A stretch of 64,000 bases of DNA. Source: Bacillota bacterium. GTDB taxonomy: Bacteria; Bacillota; Clostridia; Lachnospirales; Lachnospiraceae. The notes beneath the pieces are model-generated. The model was not told where the DNA came from. It was given only the letters and a program-made list of their open reading frames with translations, and did not search any database. This document shows positions 40,934-50,394 of the stretch, in pieces (positions within the stretch are counted from its first letter, which is position 1; each line of letters starts with the position of its first letter). The translations under genes were made by a program, and so were the position numbers. The stretch lies in the NCBI GenBank assembly GCA_029224465.1, contig JAQXUQ010000030.1, positions 52,807 through 116,806 of the forward strand, written 5' to 3'.

Positions 40934-42097
40934 TTACTTCTGCGCCGCGCGGCTGCCGGAATAATTCCCGTCATAGTATTCTAAAAGCAGGGCGACAACA
41001 TGAGAGTAGCTTGCCTTGCCGGACGAGATGCCGTTTGCCTTCAATGTCGTATCAACGTAGGTGTCGGCGGCTGCCTGCACGGTTTTCGTGGGAAGCGGGG
41101 AAATCTGCTCCACCCGCGCCCATGCCTTTTCACTAAGAAATCGGCTGTCCGAGCGGACCTTTTCGCTGATGGCGGGATGACGCCGGTACTCTGCCTTTCC
41201 CGCGGACGCGTAAAAATCATTGTCCACATAGTAAAGAATTCCAAGATAGCCGCTGTAGCGGAGAACCGGATCCTGCGCTCTCGTGCAGGCAAGAAAAGCC
41301 AGAAAATTCGCGTCGTCTTCCAGAATATATCCGTGGGTGTGCGCGATTTCGTGGCACATCGTAAACGGTATGTTCATCGGCATCATCAGATCATTGTAAT
41401 TCGCTTCCATCGAAAACGGGAAATAATATCCCTGCATGTACTGCTGACTGACAAACCAGGAGTAATACAGCGGTTTGGGCTTTACCTGATAGCCGCCAAG
41501 CCGCGGATACACAGGCGCGAGGGCAGCGACAGCAGCGCGGGAAGCCGCGGCAGCACGCGAAGCTTCGGCAGGATCATGAAGAACCGTCTCCGAGGAAGCG
41601 GTTTCCGGCACTTCTTCCGCAAGCGTATTTGCCTGCTCCACAATCATATCCCGCAATTCCGCAAGATCTTCCGTGGAATACTGTCTGCCGTACCCTTGCA
41701 GCGACTCCTCAAGAGGCGTGCAATGGTACTGGATAAAGCAGTTCAAAACCATGATCAGCGCCGTCACACCGGCGATCCAGAGTATCGCGCGAAGATAAGC
41801 GCGGTAAAAACGCCTGTATCTCATAGATGTCCGCGACGGACCGGGGAGCAGACGGAAGAGCGTCAGTAAGAGCAGTGCCGCCAGAAAGACGAGTGCTGCG
41901 AGCAGCAGCCATTCTCCCAGTGAAAATGGAAGGAGAGAGGTCAGCCGCCCGAAAGATCCCGTCATCAGAGGAAAAACATTCGCCGTATAAAAATCAGCGA
42001 ACCCCGGAACAAACCACGCGGCAAGAAGGAGCGCCGCGGCAAGAAGCAGCAGGAGCGGAGGGATGATTCCGGTTGCCTTGTGATAGTGAATCGTCAT
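40934..42097 (-). CDS. DUF3810 family membrane protein with HExxH motif
   Basis: 387 residues. Three membrane helices occur at about 10-30, 58-82 and 110-130. The remaining outward domain has C-H-E-I-A-H-T-H-G-Y and E-D-D-A-N-F-L-A-F-L-A, a zinc-protease-like motif with a downstream acidic ligand. An Ala/Arg-rich insert lies near 175-195. The family's function is unknown. No partner gene is evident; it stands between thrH and ilvA on the same strand with gaps of about 120 bases at each side. Confidence 0.85.
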   Translation of the reverse strand: MTIHYHKATGIIPPLLLLLAAALLLAAWFVPGFADFYTANVFPLMTGSFGRLTSLLPFSLGEWLLLAALVFLAALLLLTLFRLLPGPSRTSMRYRRFYRAYLRAILWIAGVTALIMVLNCFIQYHCTPLEESLQGYGRQYSTEDLAELRDMIVEQANTLAEEVPETASSETVLHDPAEASRAAAASRAAVAALAPVYPRLGGYQVKPKPLYYSWFVSQQYMQGYYFPFSMEANYNDLMMPMNIPFTMCHEIAHTHGYILEDDANFLAFLACTRAQDPVLRYSGYLGILYYVDNDFYASAGKAEYRRHPAISEKVRSDSRFLSEKAWARVEQISPLPTKTVQAAADTYVDTTLKANGISSGKASYSHVVALLLEYYDGNYSGSRAAQK

Positions 42098-42216
42098 AAT
42101 GCCATCTGTTTCCGCGGGACGCCCCGGAGCGGCGAGTGCCGCATGCGGAGCGAAGGCCCGGCGCAGCCGGACCGCGCCGGAAATGTGCCGCGCCTGCCGG
42201 GGCGCGCCGGCCGTTC

Positions 42217-43434
42217 TCAGATCACCGTGCGGACAACGCGCGGCGCGTAGCCGTTCTTTTCAAGCGCGGTAAGAATCTGCTGTTTGTGTTCTGTGCCGAA
42301 TGCTTCGAGCGTAATACGAAGTTCCACGGCCGCGCTTCTGTTGACGCTGACAAACTGGTTGTGCTCGAGCTTGATGACGTTGCCGTTCACGGCCGCGATG
42401 ACACCTGCCACCTTCTGCAGTTCGCCCGGCTTGTCCGGCAGCAGAACCGAAACCGTGAAGATCCGGTTGCGGTGAATGAGTCCCTGCTGGATGACCGAGG
42501 ACATTGTGATGACGTCCATATTGCCGCCTGAAAGAACGCAGGCAACTTTTTTACCGCGGCAGTCGAGCTGTTTTAACGCGGCAACCGAAAGCAGACCGGA
42601 ATTCTCGACAATCATCTTGTGATTTTCGACCATGTCAAGAAAAGCCTCGATGAGATCTTCGTCCGGCACGGTGATGACGCTGTCCAGATTCTTCTGGAGG
42701 TAGGGGAAAATGACGGTACCCGGTGTTTTGACCGCAGTACCGTCTGCAATCGTGCTGACCGAAGGAAGCGTAACAACCTTGCCGGCCTTGAGGGAGGCAG
42801 TCAGGCAGGCCGCGCCCTCGGGCTCGACGCCGATGACCTTGCAGTCGGGGCGCAGAAGCTTGACGAGCGTGGAAACGCCGGCTGCCAGTCCGCCGCCGCC
42901 CACCGGAACGAGAATGTAGTCGACGAGCGGAAGTTCCTTGATGATTTCCATCGCGATTGTGCCCTGCCCGGTCGCGACAGCAGGATCATCGAACGGAGGA
43001 ATATAGGTGTAGCCTTTTTCTTCCGCAAGCTTATGCGCGTATTCGCTCGCTTCATCAAAAACATCCCCATGCAGAACAACTTCAGCCCCGAGCGCTTTGG
43101 TGCGGTTTACTTTGATCAGGGGAGTGGTCGTCGGCATGACAATGACGGCCTTTGCCTTGAAGCGGGACGCGGCATACGCGACGCCCTGCGCGTGGTTGCC
43201 CGCAGAAGCGGTAATCAGGCCGGCTTTTCTCTTTTCGTCGGGAAGCGTGCTGATTTTATAGTAGGCGCCGCGCACTTTGTAGGCGCCGGTGCGCTGCATG
43301 TTTTCGGGCTTTAAGTATACCTTGGCACCGGTCTGCTCGCTGTAGGAATCAGAGTAGATGAGGTCGGTGGGGAGTGTAACTTCTCTTACAATTTCGCAAG
43401 CCCGTTCAAAGCTTTCCAGAGTCAGTTCCGCCAT
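42217..43434 (-). CDS. ilvA: Threonine ammonia-lyase (threonine dehydratase) with ACT domain
   Basis: 405 residues. The PLP-binding Lys lies in K-P-E-N-M-Q-R-T-G-A-Y-K-V-R-G-A, followed by S-A-G-N-H-A-Q-G-V-A and the phosphate-binding P-V-G-G-G-G-L-A-A-G. A C-terminal ACT domain (about 325-405) is present. Length and single ACT domain fit the short TdcB/IlvA type found in clostridia, which turns threonine into 2-oxobutyrate and ammonia. GGAG precedes the ATG at 43434. Whether it serves isoleucine synthesis or threonine breakdown cannot be decided here. Confidence 0.94.
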   Translation of the reverse strand: MAELTLESFERACEIVREVTLPTDLIYSDSYSEQTGAKVYLKPENMQRTGAYKVRGAYYKISTLPDEKRKAGLITASAGNHAQGVAYAASRFKAKAVIVMPTTTPLIKVNRTKALGAEVVLHGDVFDEASEYAHKLAEEKGYTYIPPFDDPAVATGQGTIAMEIIKELPLVDYILVPVGGGGLAAGVSTLVKLLRPDCKVIGVEPEGAACLTASLKAGKVVTLPSVSTIADGTAVKTPGTVIFPYLQKNLDSVITVPDEDLIEAFLDMVENHKMIVENSGLLSVAALKQLDCRGKKVACVLSGGNMDVITMSSVIQQGLIHRNRIFTVSVLLPDKPGELQKVAGVIAAVNGNVIKLEHNQFVSVNRSAAVELRITLEAFGTEHKQQILTALEKNGYAPRVVRTVI

Positions 43435-43831
43435 GTTGTTCTCCTTTGGATGGGTATCCGCGGCCGTGCGCCCTGCGGCGGCGCCCGCTTTTCTTATTTC
43501 CTTACAGTTATGTGAATTTTACCGCTTTAAAGCAGGATCGGCAAGGAGAAACGGCGCCGCCTCGCGCTGGCCGCCCGGCAGTGCCGCCGCGAACAGACGC
43601 AGGCTCGGCGCGCGGTGGTTTCTCCGGCGCTTCTATGCAATATCGGCGCGGCTTGCTCAATTGTTAAGATAGTTGTTAACAAATTAACTTGTATTTACAG
43701 AACTTGACACAAATGAAATAATTTTGTAATATTTGTAACGGTACAGCAAAATTTGCTGTGGAAATGGAGCATACGATTTATATTTCACGGCACCGGACAG
43801 GCGCCGTCTGAATTCAGAGAGGATTTGCTGA
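43435..43831. repeat. Divergent intergenic region with repeat copy B and a promoter
   Basis: A 397-base gap with no gene. Bases 43621-43658, read on the minus strand, match copy C (52661-52698) at 36 of 38 positions, including GAGCAAG, CGCGCCG and TATTGCATAGAAGCGCC. Similarity continues for about 15 bases on the GC-rich side. Further downstream TTGACA (43704-43709), a 17-base spacer and TAATAT (43727-43732) form the promoter of the secreted-protein gene. Confidence 0.75.
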
Positions 43832-44377
43832 TTGAAAAAGATCATTGCGACAATTGCATTGACACTGTTCACATTTGTTATGGCAGGAGCAGGCGCACCG
43901 CTTGCGGCGTTCGCGGCGGAGAATGATACCACGGGGGCGGTGCAGGCAGTGGCGGCCGGAAACGCGCAGGCAGCAGGCAGCGCACAGGCAGCGGCACAGC
44001 CGGCGCTGTCTTCACAGGTGCTTGCCGGCGCGTCAAAAGAAGTGCTTGCCGCGCAGACCAGGAGTCTGGTGTGGGGCGGCACTGTTTTGACGAAAAGTGC
44101 GGGAAGAATCAACGGACCCAGCGGTCAGGAAGTCTACTACAATCTGAACATGAGCCGCGTGGCTGCGAATCTGTCCGCGGCGGGCTTTGCCGGCGAGTAC
44201 TGGGTCAGAAACGACGGGGTCAAGATGTTCGGACCTTACATTATGATTGCCGCCAATTACGGTGTTCATCCGTACGGAAGTCTTGTGGAGACGAGTCTCG
44301 GGACGGCGATCGTCTGCGATACGGGGTCTTTTGCGGCTTCCCAGCCGGGTACAATGGACATCGCGGTGGCGTGGTGA
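43832..44377 (+). CDS. Secreted protein with C-terminal 3D/cell-wall-type domain
   Basis: 181 residues from a TTG start with GAGG 9 bases before it. A signal peptide (about 1-28) ends A-A-F-A-A. An Ala/Gln-rich linker (about 30-60) is followed by a compact domain with I-N-G-P-S-G-Q-E, Y-N-L-N-M-S, F-G-P-Y-I-M-I-A-A-N and C-D-T-G-S-F-A. The G-P-Y-I/D-T-G pattern is seen in small exported clostridial proteins with a double-psi barrel (3D-like) fold. A precise function is not known; a cell-wall role is inferred. Confidence 0.75.
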   Translation: MKKIIATIALTLFTFVMAGAGAPLAAFAAENDTTGAVQAVAAGNAQAAGSAQAAAQPALSSQVLAGASKEVLAAQTRSLVWGGTVLTKSAGRINGPSGQEVYYNLNMSRVAANLSAAGFAGEYWVRNDGVKMFGPYIMIAANYGVHPYGSLVETSLGTAIVCDTGSFAASQPGTMDIAVAW

Positions 44378-44428
44378 CAACTTTTTACGAACATCATATG
44401 TGCATATGATATGAATACAAGATTTCGG

Positions 44429-44456
44429 CAGGTGCCGGTGAGGCACCTGTTTTTTT
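44429..44456 (+). terminator. Rho-independent terminator after the secreted-protein gene
   Basis: CAGGTGCC (44429-44436) pairs perfectly with GGCACCTG (44442-44449) around GGTGA, followed by seven T residues. Confidence 0.93.
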
Positions 44457-44598
44457 ATGGAATAGAAGCGTGACATTTACTGAAAATATCATATAAAACG
44501 CACAATTATAAATACATTATGCACAATGCATTGCGCCTTTCGCGAAGGCCGCTCCTTCACTACAATGAAGACAGAATTCAGTGAAAGGATCAAGACGC

Positions 44599-44985
44599 AT
44601 GCTTACGCCAGAACAGACCGCATTACTGCGACAGTCGATTATTACAAAATGGAAGCGGTCCGGCATGAGCAAGGAAGAGCTTGCCCGCAGAATCGGCTGC
44701 AGCAGGAATACGGTTTATACACTGCTGCTGCACCCTTCCCGCAAAGTTTCCATGGATACGATGATCAAGGCAGCGGAAGCGCTGAATATTGATGTATCGG
44801 AAACGATGCGCAGGGATTCTTTAAAGAAAGAGGAACTGGACGCTGAAACGTATCAGTTCGGCAGAAAATGGAGCGGTCTGCTCCCTGTATATAAAGACCT
44901 GGCGGATGACTTTATGGATCTGATCGTGCGGCATGACAAGGAACTGCGCGACTATCTGGACAAGCATCCGCGCAGGGACGAATAA
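44599..44985 (+). CDS. XRE family transcriptional regulator
   Basis: 128 residues from ATG 44599 (MLTPEQTALLRQ), 9 bases after GAAAGGA. The HTH (about 13-62) has M-S-K-E-E-L-A-R-R-I-G-C-S-R-N-T-V-Y and A-E-A-L-N-I-D-V. The C-terminal half is helical and charged with no known domain. Its target is unknown; TACAAT at 44561-44566 may be the -10 of its promoter. Confidence 0.85.
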   Translation: MLTPEQTALLRQSIITKWKRSGMSKEELARRIGCSRNTVYTLLLHPSRKVSMDTMIKAAEALNIDVSETMRRDSLKKEELDAETYQFGRKWSGLLPVYKDLADDFMDLIVRHDKELRDYLDKHPRRDE

Positions 44986-44995
44986 CGCCGATAAT

Positions 44996-45052
44996 AAAAT
45001 CTGCCTCCGGAGAACAGGAAGTCATGTTCATTGTCCGTCGGGGGCAGATTTT
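44996..45052. terminator. Convergent terminator between XRE and GGDEF genes
   Basis: AAAATCTGCC (44996-45005) is the exact complement of GGCAGATTTT (45043-45052), so a hairpin with A and T tracts works in both directions. Inner CTCCGG and CGTCGGGG can extend the pairing. Confidence 0.8.
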
Positions 45053-45065
45053 GTTATATTCACAT

Positions 45066-46271
45066 CTATTTCATTTCTGGGGCATGTGCCGGGGCCGGGT
45101 CCGGTACCGGTGCATGCTGATCTTCGGACCGTCCGGGTAAAGGCTTTGTGCCTTCAAAGAGTCTGTCCTTTCCGCTGTCCTTGGCTTTGTACAGCCGGAT
45201 ATCCGCCTGCCGTATCATTTCCAGACAGTCCTGCTCGCTGTGGCAGGCGCCTTTCACGCTGCCTGCGCTGAAAGTCGCGTGGATGCACCGGCCGCCGATC
45301 GTGCAGTTATTGAATTTGCAGCGTGCCCGGTTCACGGCTTTCAGGAATGCCTCGTCGTTGTAGTTGTCCGCGATCACCAGAAACTCATCGCCGCCGTAGC
45401 GGTATACATCGTTGTGTCCGAAAACCGAGCAGAGACATTTGCCGAAGTTTCCAAGGATTTCATCCCCGAACTGGTGTCCGAGACTGTCATTGTATTCCTT
45501 GAAATTGTCGATATCCGTCATCATGACATGCAGATGCGCGGAAGAAAAGTTCCGGAAGTCGCTGTTCAGGGCGGTTCTGTTTTTCAGGCCGGTCAGGGCG
45601 TCTGTTCTGGAAATGACTTCGAGCTTTTCATAAACGGATTCCGAGCGGTGCTTTTCATGCACGACGTTCAGGGAAACGCGGTAGCGTATAACGCTGATCA
45701 CATAGATCGAAACCCAGAACAGGAGGAGGCAGATCGTCCTTCCGAACGAGTACTGGATCATGTTCAAAATGTGCGCGTAGGACATAAAGTAGAACGCCGA
45801 CACAAATAACGAGAGAAACGGCGGAAAGGCCAGCAGGCCGAAGATCCACATTTCGTTGATCAGGAACGGCATGACCGTGAGGCCAAGGTGCGGGTCGTAG
45901 ACCGAAATGTAGGCGCCGTAGCAGGTCATCGCGAAGCCGTAGAGAAGGCAGACCGCGTTTGTGATCCTGTAGTTGAAAGGCGTCTTCCGGTGTGCGTGCA
46001 TCGCAAAGAGAAAACAGAACGTGCTGCAGGCGATCTCTATAATGTAAACAAAGTGAACCGGAAGATAAGAAGGCGCAGAAAGGACAGAGCCAGCACCTGC
46101 TGCCGGGAAGCCGAGGAGGCCGATGAGAGGCATCAGGGTCTGACTGACAATGCTGAACATCGAAATGACCATCAGGTAGGCGAGGTTGTGGTGCTCCAGA
46201 TATGTTTTGACATAATCATGGTCTGCGCGAATGCCTGCCGTTTCCTGGATGATTGACCAGATTTTGTTCAT
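45066..46271 (-). CDS. Membrane-bound GGDEF diguanylate cyclase
   Basis: 401 residues from ATG 46271 (MNKIWSIIQE), 6 bases after GAGG; a longer frame to 46343 is not supported. Five or six membrane helices occupy about residues 30-205. The GGDEF domain follows (about 225-385): R-T-D-A-L-T-G-L-K-N-R, D-I-D-N-F-K-E-Y-N-D and the active site R-Y-G-G-D-E-F. It probably makes cyclic di-GMP. A Pro/Ala-rich tail ends the protein. No c-di-GMP effector is seen in the window. Confidence 0.9.
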   Translation of the reverse strand: MNKIWSIIQETAGIRADHDYVKTYLEHHNLAYLMVISMFSIVSQTLMPLIGLLGFPAAGAGSVLSAPSYLPVHFVYIIEIACSTFCFLFAMHAHRKTPFNYRITNAVCLLYGFAMTCYGAYISVYDPHLGLTVMPFLINEMWIFGLLAFPPFLSLFVSAFYFMSYAHILNMIQYSFGRTICLLLFWVSIYVISVIRYRVSLNVVHEKHRSESVYEKLEVISRTDALTGLKNRTALNSDFRNFSSAHLHVMMTDIDNFKEYNDSLGHQFGDEILGNFGKCLCSVFGHNDVYRYGGDEFLVIADNYNDEAFLKAVNRARCKFNNCTIGGRCIHATFSAGSVKGACHSEQDCLEMIRQADIRLYKAKDSGKDRLFEGTKPLPGRSEDQHAPVPDPAPAHAPEMK

Positions 46272-46475
46272 ATCAAACCTCTGTTTTATTATTCTAGCAT
46301 TTTTCTTCCATAGGTTAATCATAAAAACAATTATATTTAACAAAATAATTGTAAAAAATAATTTTCAGACAGTGAGCACCGCGCGCACATTTTTATTGCG
46401 GGATGCGCTGGATCTGCTACAATGAGTCAGATATCCGGTATATCGGTTTCCAGCGGGAGAAAGAGGATGAAAACA

Positions 46476-49067
46476 ATGACCAGTCAGACCTCCGGTTCGA
46501 AAAAACAATTCGCATTGCAGTCGCTTACGGCTTTTGCGCTGCCGTTTCTTCTGTTTACGGGTGTGCTGATCCTGCGGGGGATCACGCCGTTTGGCGACAA
46601 CACTTTTTTCTATGATGACATGAAAAGGCAGTACGTCGATTTCTATTCGTACTACCGGCAGATTTTCCACTCGGAGAATAATTTCATCTACAGCTTCAGT
46701 GCGGGGCTTGGCGCGAACATGGTCGGGTTCTCCGCGTACTATCTGACAAGTCCGCTGCTGCTTCCGTTTATCTTTATTCCAAGGCGCGCTCTTCCGGAAG
46801 CGGTCACGGCGCTGATCGCGGTCAAGGTGTCGTTATGCGGGCTGACCTCGTTCTGGTATCTGCGGAGCCTCGAAGGCGGACTGCCCGGCGAAGGGGAAAG
46901 GCGTAGCGGCGGCGCGGACCGGATGAACATCGCCGCGGCGCTCGTTCTCTCGGCTTCGTACGCGCTCTGCGAATTCAACGCGCTCAATGTTTCCAACATT
47001 ATGTGGCTGGACGTTCTGATCCTGTTCCCTGTGATGATGATCCTGACGCGCAGAATGCTGTGCGGTGTGCGCGGAAGCTGGATCCGGTATTGTCTGGTGC
47101 TGGCGCTGTCGTTGTTTTGCAATTATTACATCACCTATATGACGCTCCTGTATCTGGCAATGTATATCCTGCTGCAGGCGGGGAGCGTGCGGAAGATGGC
47201 CCGCGCCGCGGCCGCAACGTTCCTTTCTGCCGGCATGTGCGCGTGGCTCATGGCGCCGACGGCGATGACGCTGCTTCGAAGCGGCAAAAACGCCTCACGC
47301 TACGGCATCGCGAACCCGCAGCCGAACCTCCGGCCTTCGCAGGTGATCAGCAAGTTCTTTTCGCTCAGCTACGACACGACGCAGATCTTTGACGGCAACC
47401 CGCAGGTCTACTGCGGCGTTCTGGTCCTGTTCGGCTGTGCGCTCTTCTTCCTTAATAAAGAGATTGATGGAAAAGAGAAGCTCCGGCGCGGCATTCTGCT
47501 CGCTGCGCTGTTTGTGAGCTTCTGCGTCGAGATCATCAACCGCGTCTGGCACGCGGGTACGGAGCCGGAGGGGTATCTCTACCGCTATTCCTTCCTGTTC
47601 TCGCTGCTTGCAATTACCTGCGCCTGGTCCGCTTTTGTGCACAGAAAAGCGCTGACGCGTCGGAGCATCGTACTTTGCGCGGCGCTCGTTCTGATCCTGT
47701 GGGTTGTTGCGGCGGAAGACCGGGATTCTTACTTCGGTACAGGAAAGGCAGCCGCGAACTTCGGCATGCTCCTGGTGACCGGAGGACTGATCGCCGCCGG
47801 ATTGCTGCTGGAGCGGCGCGGCCGGAAACCGGGCAGGGTGCGGTGCCGGCGCGCCGCCATGGTCTGCGGGGGGCTTCTAGGTCTTGTGCAGCTTGCTGAC
47901 CTTGGCATGAATTTTACCTACGTCTATATGGTGACCTCGCAGGGGCAGATGACGGCCTCCGCGTTCCGCGCCAAAACAGCGCACGACGCGCCGCTTCTTC
48001 GCGGCATCATGGACAGGGACAGCGGCTTTTACCGGATCGAAAACACGGCGCCGCGCACCGAAAATGACGCGATGATGTACGGCTATAACGGCGTCAGTGT
48101 ATACAGCTCGGATACGCTTTATACGTACCGGACGTTTCTCGCAAGGCTCGGCTATAACGACAACATGAATTTTGCCTCGTACACGACCGGAAATACGGAA
48201 GAGGCGAACCGGATCTTCGGCATCAAATATATTCTGGATGGCGACAGAGTAAAAGAGGCGGAAAATCCGCTGCCGGTGATCTTTGGCCTCCCGCAGACAC
48301 AGGAGCAGCTGCAGAAGTCAGCGGATTTTAACTACGACGCGGGGCCTTTTGCTTTTTCCGAAGGGATTCTGTCCGCTTACGCGGGGGAAAAGGTACAGAC
48401 GCTGTTCCCCGCAGAAGTGATCCGCCGTTCCTCTTCCGCGGACGAAAGTCATGAAGGCCGTTACCGCATGGACTATACGCTGCAGGCGGCCGCAGACGGC
48501 GACATGTACTTCTATGTTACGGACCTGGATCATATCGACGATATGATCCTTACCGTGAACGGGAAGGAGCTGCCGCTGCATTTCGGCAACCTTTCCTGCA
48601 AGATGGTGCTCCGCGTCGGAAGTTTTCAGAAGGGCAGCAGCGTGCGGGTGGAGATCAGCAACATAGTAAAGCTGCCTTCGGAGAAGACCGTGCGGTTTAT
48701 GTCCGAAAATATGGAGAGCCTTGAAAGCGTCTGCGGCAGGATCGGGCAGTACGGCGCGAAAGTGGACAAGCTTTCTTCCTCGCACCTTCTTGCGGAAATT
48801 CCCGCGGGTGCGTCGTCACTTGTTCTTACGATTCCTTATGAAGAGGGCTGGCAGATCTTTGTAGACGGAAAGAGGACGCAGGCGCAGCCGCTGTTTGATC
48901 TGTTCATGAGCGTGCCGCTCGGGGAACCGGATACCGCGCACAGTGTGGAGCTGCGCTACGTGCCCGCAGGCATGAAGGCCGGTGCCGTGATTTCCGCTGT
49001 AAGCATCGTATTGTTCATCGCGGCGGTCTTTTATGAGGAGCGCAGACACCGCGCGGAAAAATCATAA
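46476..49067 (+). CDS. YfhO family membrane protein
   Basis: 863 residues from ATG 46476, which is 9 bases after AGAGG; in-frame ATGs at 46467 and 46422 are possible. A long polytopic half with about 13 membrane helices starts A-L-P-F-L-L-F-T-G-V-L-I-L-R-G-I-T-P and has the conserved G-D-N-T-F-F-Y-D-D-M-K-R-Q-Y. A large outer domain (about 500-830) and a final helix follow. Family members such as YfhO and CsbB-linked proteins glycosylate lipoteichoic acid or other wall polymers. The gene stands alone, with TACAAT (46419-46424) near its start. Confidence 0.88.
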   Translation: MTSQTSGSKKQFALQSLTAFALPFLLFTGVLILRGITPFGDNTFFYDDMKRQYVDFYSYYRQIFHSENNFIYSFSAGLGANMVGFSAYYLTSPLLLPFIFIPRRALPEAVTALIAVKVSLCGLTSFWYLRSLEGGLPGEGERRSGGADRMNIAAALVLSASYALCEFNALNVSNIMWLDVLILFPVMMILTRRMLCGVRGSWIRYCLVLALSLFCNYYITYMTLLYLAMYILLQAGSVRKMARAAAATFLSAGMCAWLMAPTAMTLLRSGKNASRYGIANPQPNLRPSQVISKFFSLSYDTTQIFDGNPQVYCGVLVLFGCALFFLNKEIDGKEKLRRGILLAALFVSFCVEIINRVWHAGTEPEGYLYRYSFLFSLLAITCAWSAFVHRKALTRRSIVLCAALVLILWVVAAEDRDSYFGTGKAAANFGMLLVTGGLIAAGLLLERRGRKPGRVRCRRAAMVCGGLLGLVQLADLGMNFTYVYMVTSQGQMTASAFRAKTAHDAPLLRGIMDRDSGFYRIENTAPRTENDAMMYGYNGVSVYSSDTLYTYRTFLARLGYNDNMNFASYTTGNTEEANRIFGIKYILDGDRVKEAENPLPVIFGLPQTQEQLQKSADFNYDAGPFAFSEGILSAYAGEKVQTLFPAEVIRRSSSADESHEGRYRMDYTLQAAADGDMYFYVTDLDHIDDMILTVNGKELPLHFGNLSCKMVLRVGSFQKGSSVRVEISNIVKLPSEKTVRFMSENMESLESVCGRIGQYGAKVDKLSSSHLLAEIPAGASSLVLTIPYEEGWQIFVDGKRTQAQPLFDLFMSVPLGEPDTAHSVELRYVPAGMKAGAVISAVSIVLFIAAVFYEERRHRAEKS

Positions 49068-49204
49068 AATCCGCGCGGCGGAATCATAAAAACACAATTC
49101 CGTCACATACTGATAACAAAAGTGTGACAATCGTATCGTACAATCTCAAGTTAGGTATTAAAAATACAGGGCGCTGCCCTGATGATGATGCGGAGGTTGA
49201 TACG

Positions 49205-50392
49205 ATGAGCAAGCAGAAATCTTTTTCGGGTATGCAGAGGATCCGCGCGGCGGCAGCCGCAGCGGTTCTCGGGACGGCGATGACGGCGGCAGCCGCCGCG
49301 CCGGTTCTTCCGGTAAACGCGGCAGGGTCCGTGGAAATGAGCACGAGTTATCCCGGCGTTGCGGTGAAGCCAGGTGACAATGTCAGCTTTACACTGGATT
49401 TTCAGAATGACTCTTCATCCGGAGAAGAAGTGAATCTTTCGCAGAGCGGCCTTCCGGAAGGCTGGACCGGCGTATTCGAAGGAAACGGGCGGCAGATTTC
49501 CGCTGTATACGCAAAGGCAGGCGCGAATGACGGCCTGGCGACCTACAGCGTCACGGTTCCGCAGGATGCGAAGAACGGTAATTACAGTGTTGTTTTGCGC
49601 GGAGATTCTTCAGCACTTAAGCTGACGATGACCGTCACCGATGAGGATACCGGCGACTCGAGCCTTACGGTTGACCACGACAAGCAGCAGGGTGTTTCCG
49701 GCACTGCCCTGACCTACAACATTACACTTCAGAACAGCACATCTTCATCAAAGAGCTACGCCCTTTCCGCAGAGGCGCCCAAAGGCTGGACGGTTACGTT
49801 CAAGACCACGGACGCGAACAACATCACATCTGCGGACGTTGACGCGCATTCGAGTGAGCAGGTGACGGTAACGGCAACCGCACCCAAAGACGCCAAGGCG
49901 GATTCCTACACAATTCCGGTGACCGCGGAAGCGGACGGACAGAAGCTGAGCACAAAGCTGACCGCAGCCGTTACGGGAACCTATGACACACAGCTGACAA
50001 CCGCGGACGGAACGCTTTCGTTCACAGCCGGCGCGAACCACAGAAAAGCCGTCACACTGACAGTCGTCAACAACGGCAACCTGGATCTCTCCGGCATCAA
50101 CCTGTCCGCGAACGCGCCTTCGGACTGGACCGTGGAGTTCTCGCAGGACACGATCGATTCCATCCCCGCCGGTCAGACCAAGTCGGTTACGATGTATGTA
50201 ACGCCTTCCAAGAACGCGATCAGCGGCGACTATACAATGGATGTCACGGCCTCCAATCAGGAGACGAGTGTTGACAATACGTTCCGTGTCACCGTCAAAA
50301 CAGGCACAGCCTGGGGTATTGCCGGCGTCGTCATCATCGCGGCAGTGCTCGCGGCTCTCGCGGCGGTCTTCCGTAAATTCGGGAGGCACTGA
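49205..50392 (+). CDS. Membrane-anchored NEW3-domain protein
   Basis: 395 residues from ATG 49205 (MSKQKSFSGM), 7 bases after GGAGG. A signal peptide ends near P-V-N-A-A. Three beta-sandwich repeats of the NEW3 type follow (about 35-130, 135-230, 240-345), each with a G-W-T-V or D-W-T-V turn: P-E-G-W-T-G-V-F, P-K-G-W-T-V-T-F and P-S-D-W-T-V-E-F. A C-terminal helix (about 365-387) and basic tail anchor it. The ABC ATPase begins 3 bases after its stop, so it is a subunit or partner of that transporter. Confidence 0.85.
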   Translation: MSKQKSFSGMQRIRAAAAAAVLGTAMTAAAAAPVLPVNAAGSVEMSTSYPGVAVKPGDNVSFTLDFQNDSSSGEEVNLSQSGLPEGWTGVFEGNGRQISAVYAKAGANDGLATYSVTVPQDAKNGNYSVVLRGDSSALKLTMTVTDEDTGDSSLTVDHDKQQGVSGTALTYNITLQNSTSSSKSYALSAEAPKGWTVTFKTTDANNITSADVDAHSSEQVTVTATAPKDAKADSYTIPVTAEADGQKLSTKLTAAVTGTYDTQLTTADGTLSFTAGANHRKAVTLTVVNNGNLDLSGINLSANAPSDWTVEFSQDTIDSIPAGQTKSVTMYVTPSKNAISGDYTMDVTASNQETSVDNTFRVTVKTGTAWGIAGVVIIAAVLAALAAVFRKFGRH

Positions 50393-50394
50393 TT

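Noticed and set aside
43435..43620. Possible leader peptide or T-box before ilvA
   Set aside because: No run of Ile/Leu/Val/Thr codons, no T-box TGGN-type sequence and no terminator was visible on the minus strand.
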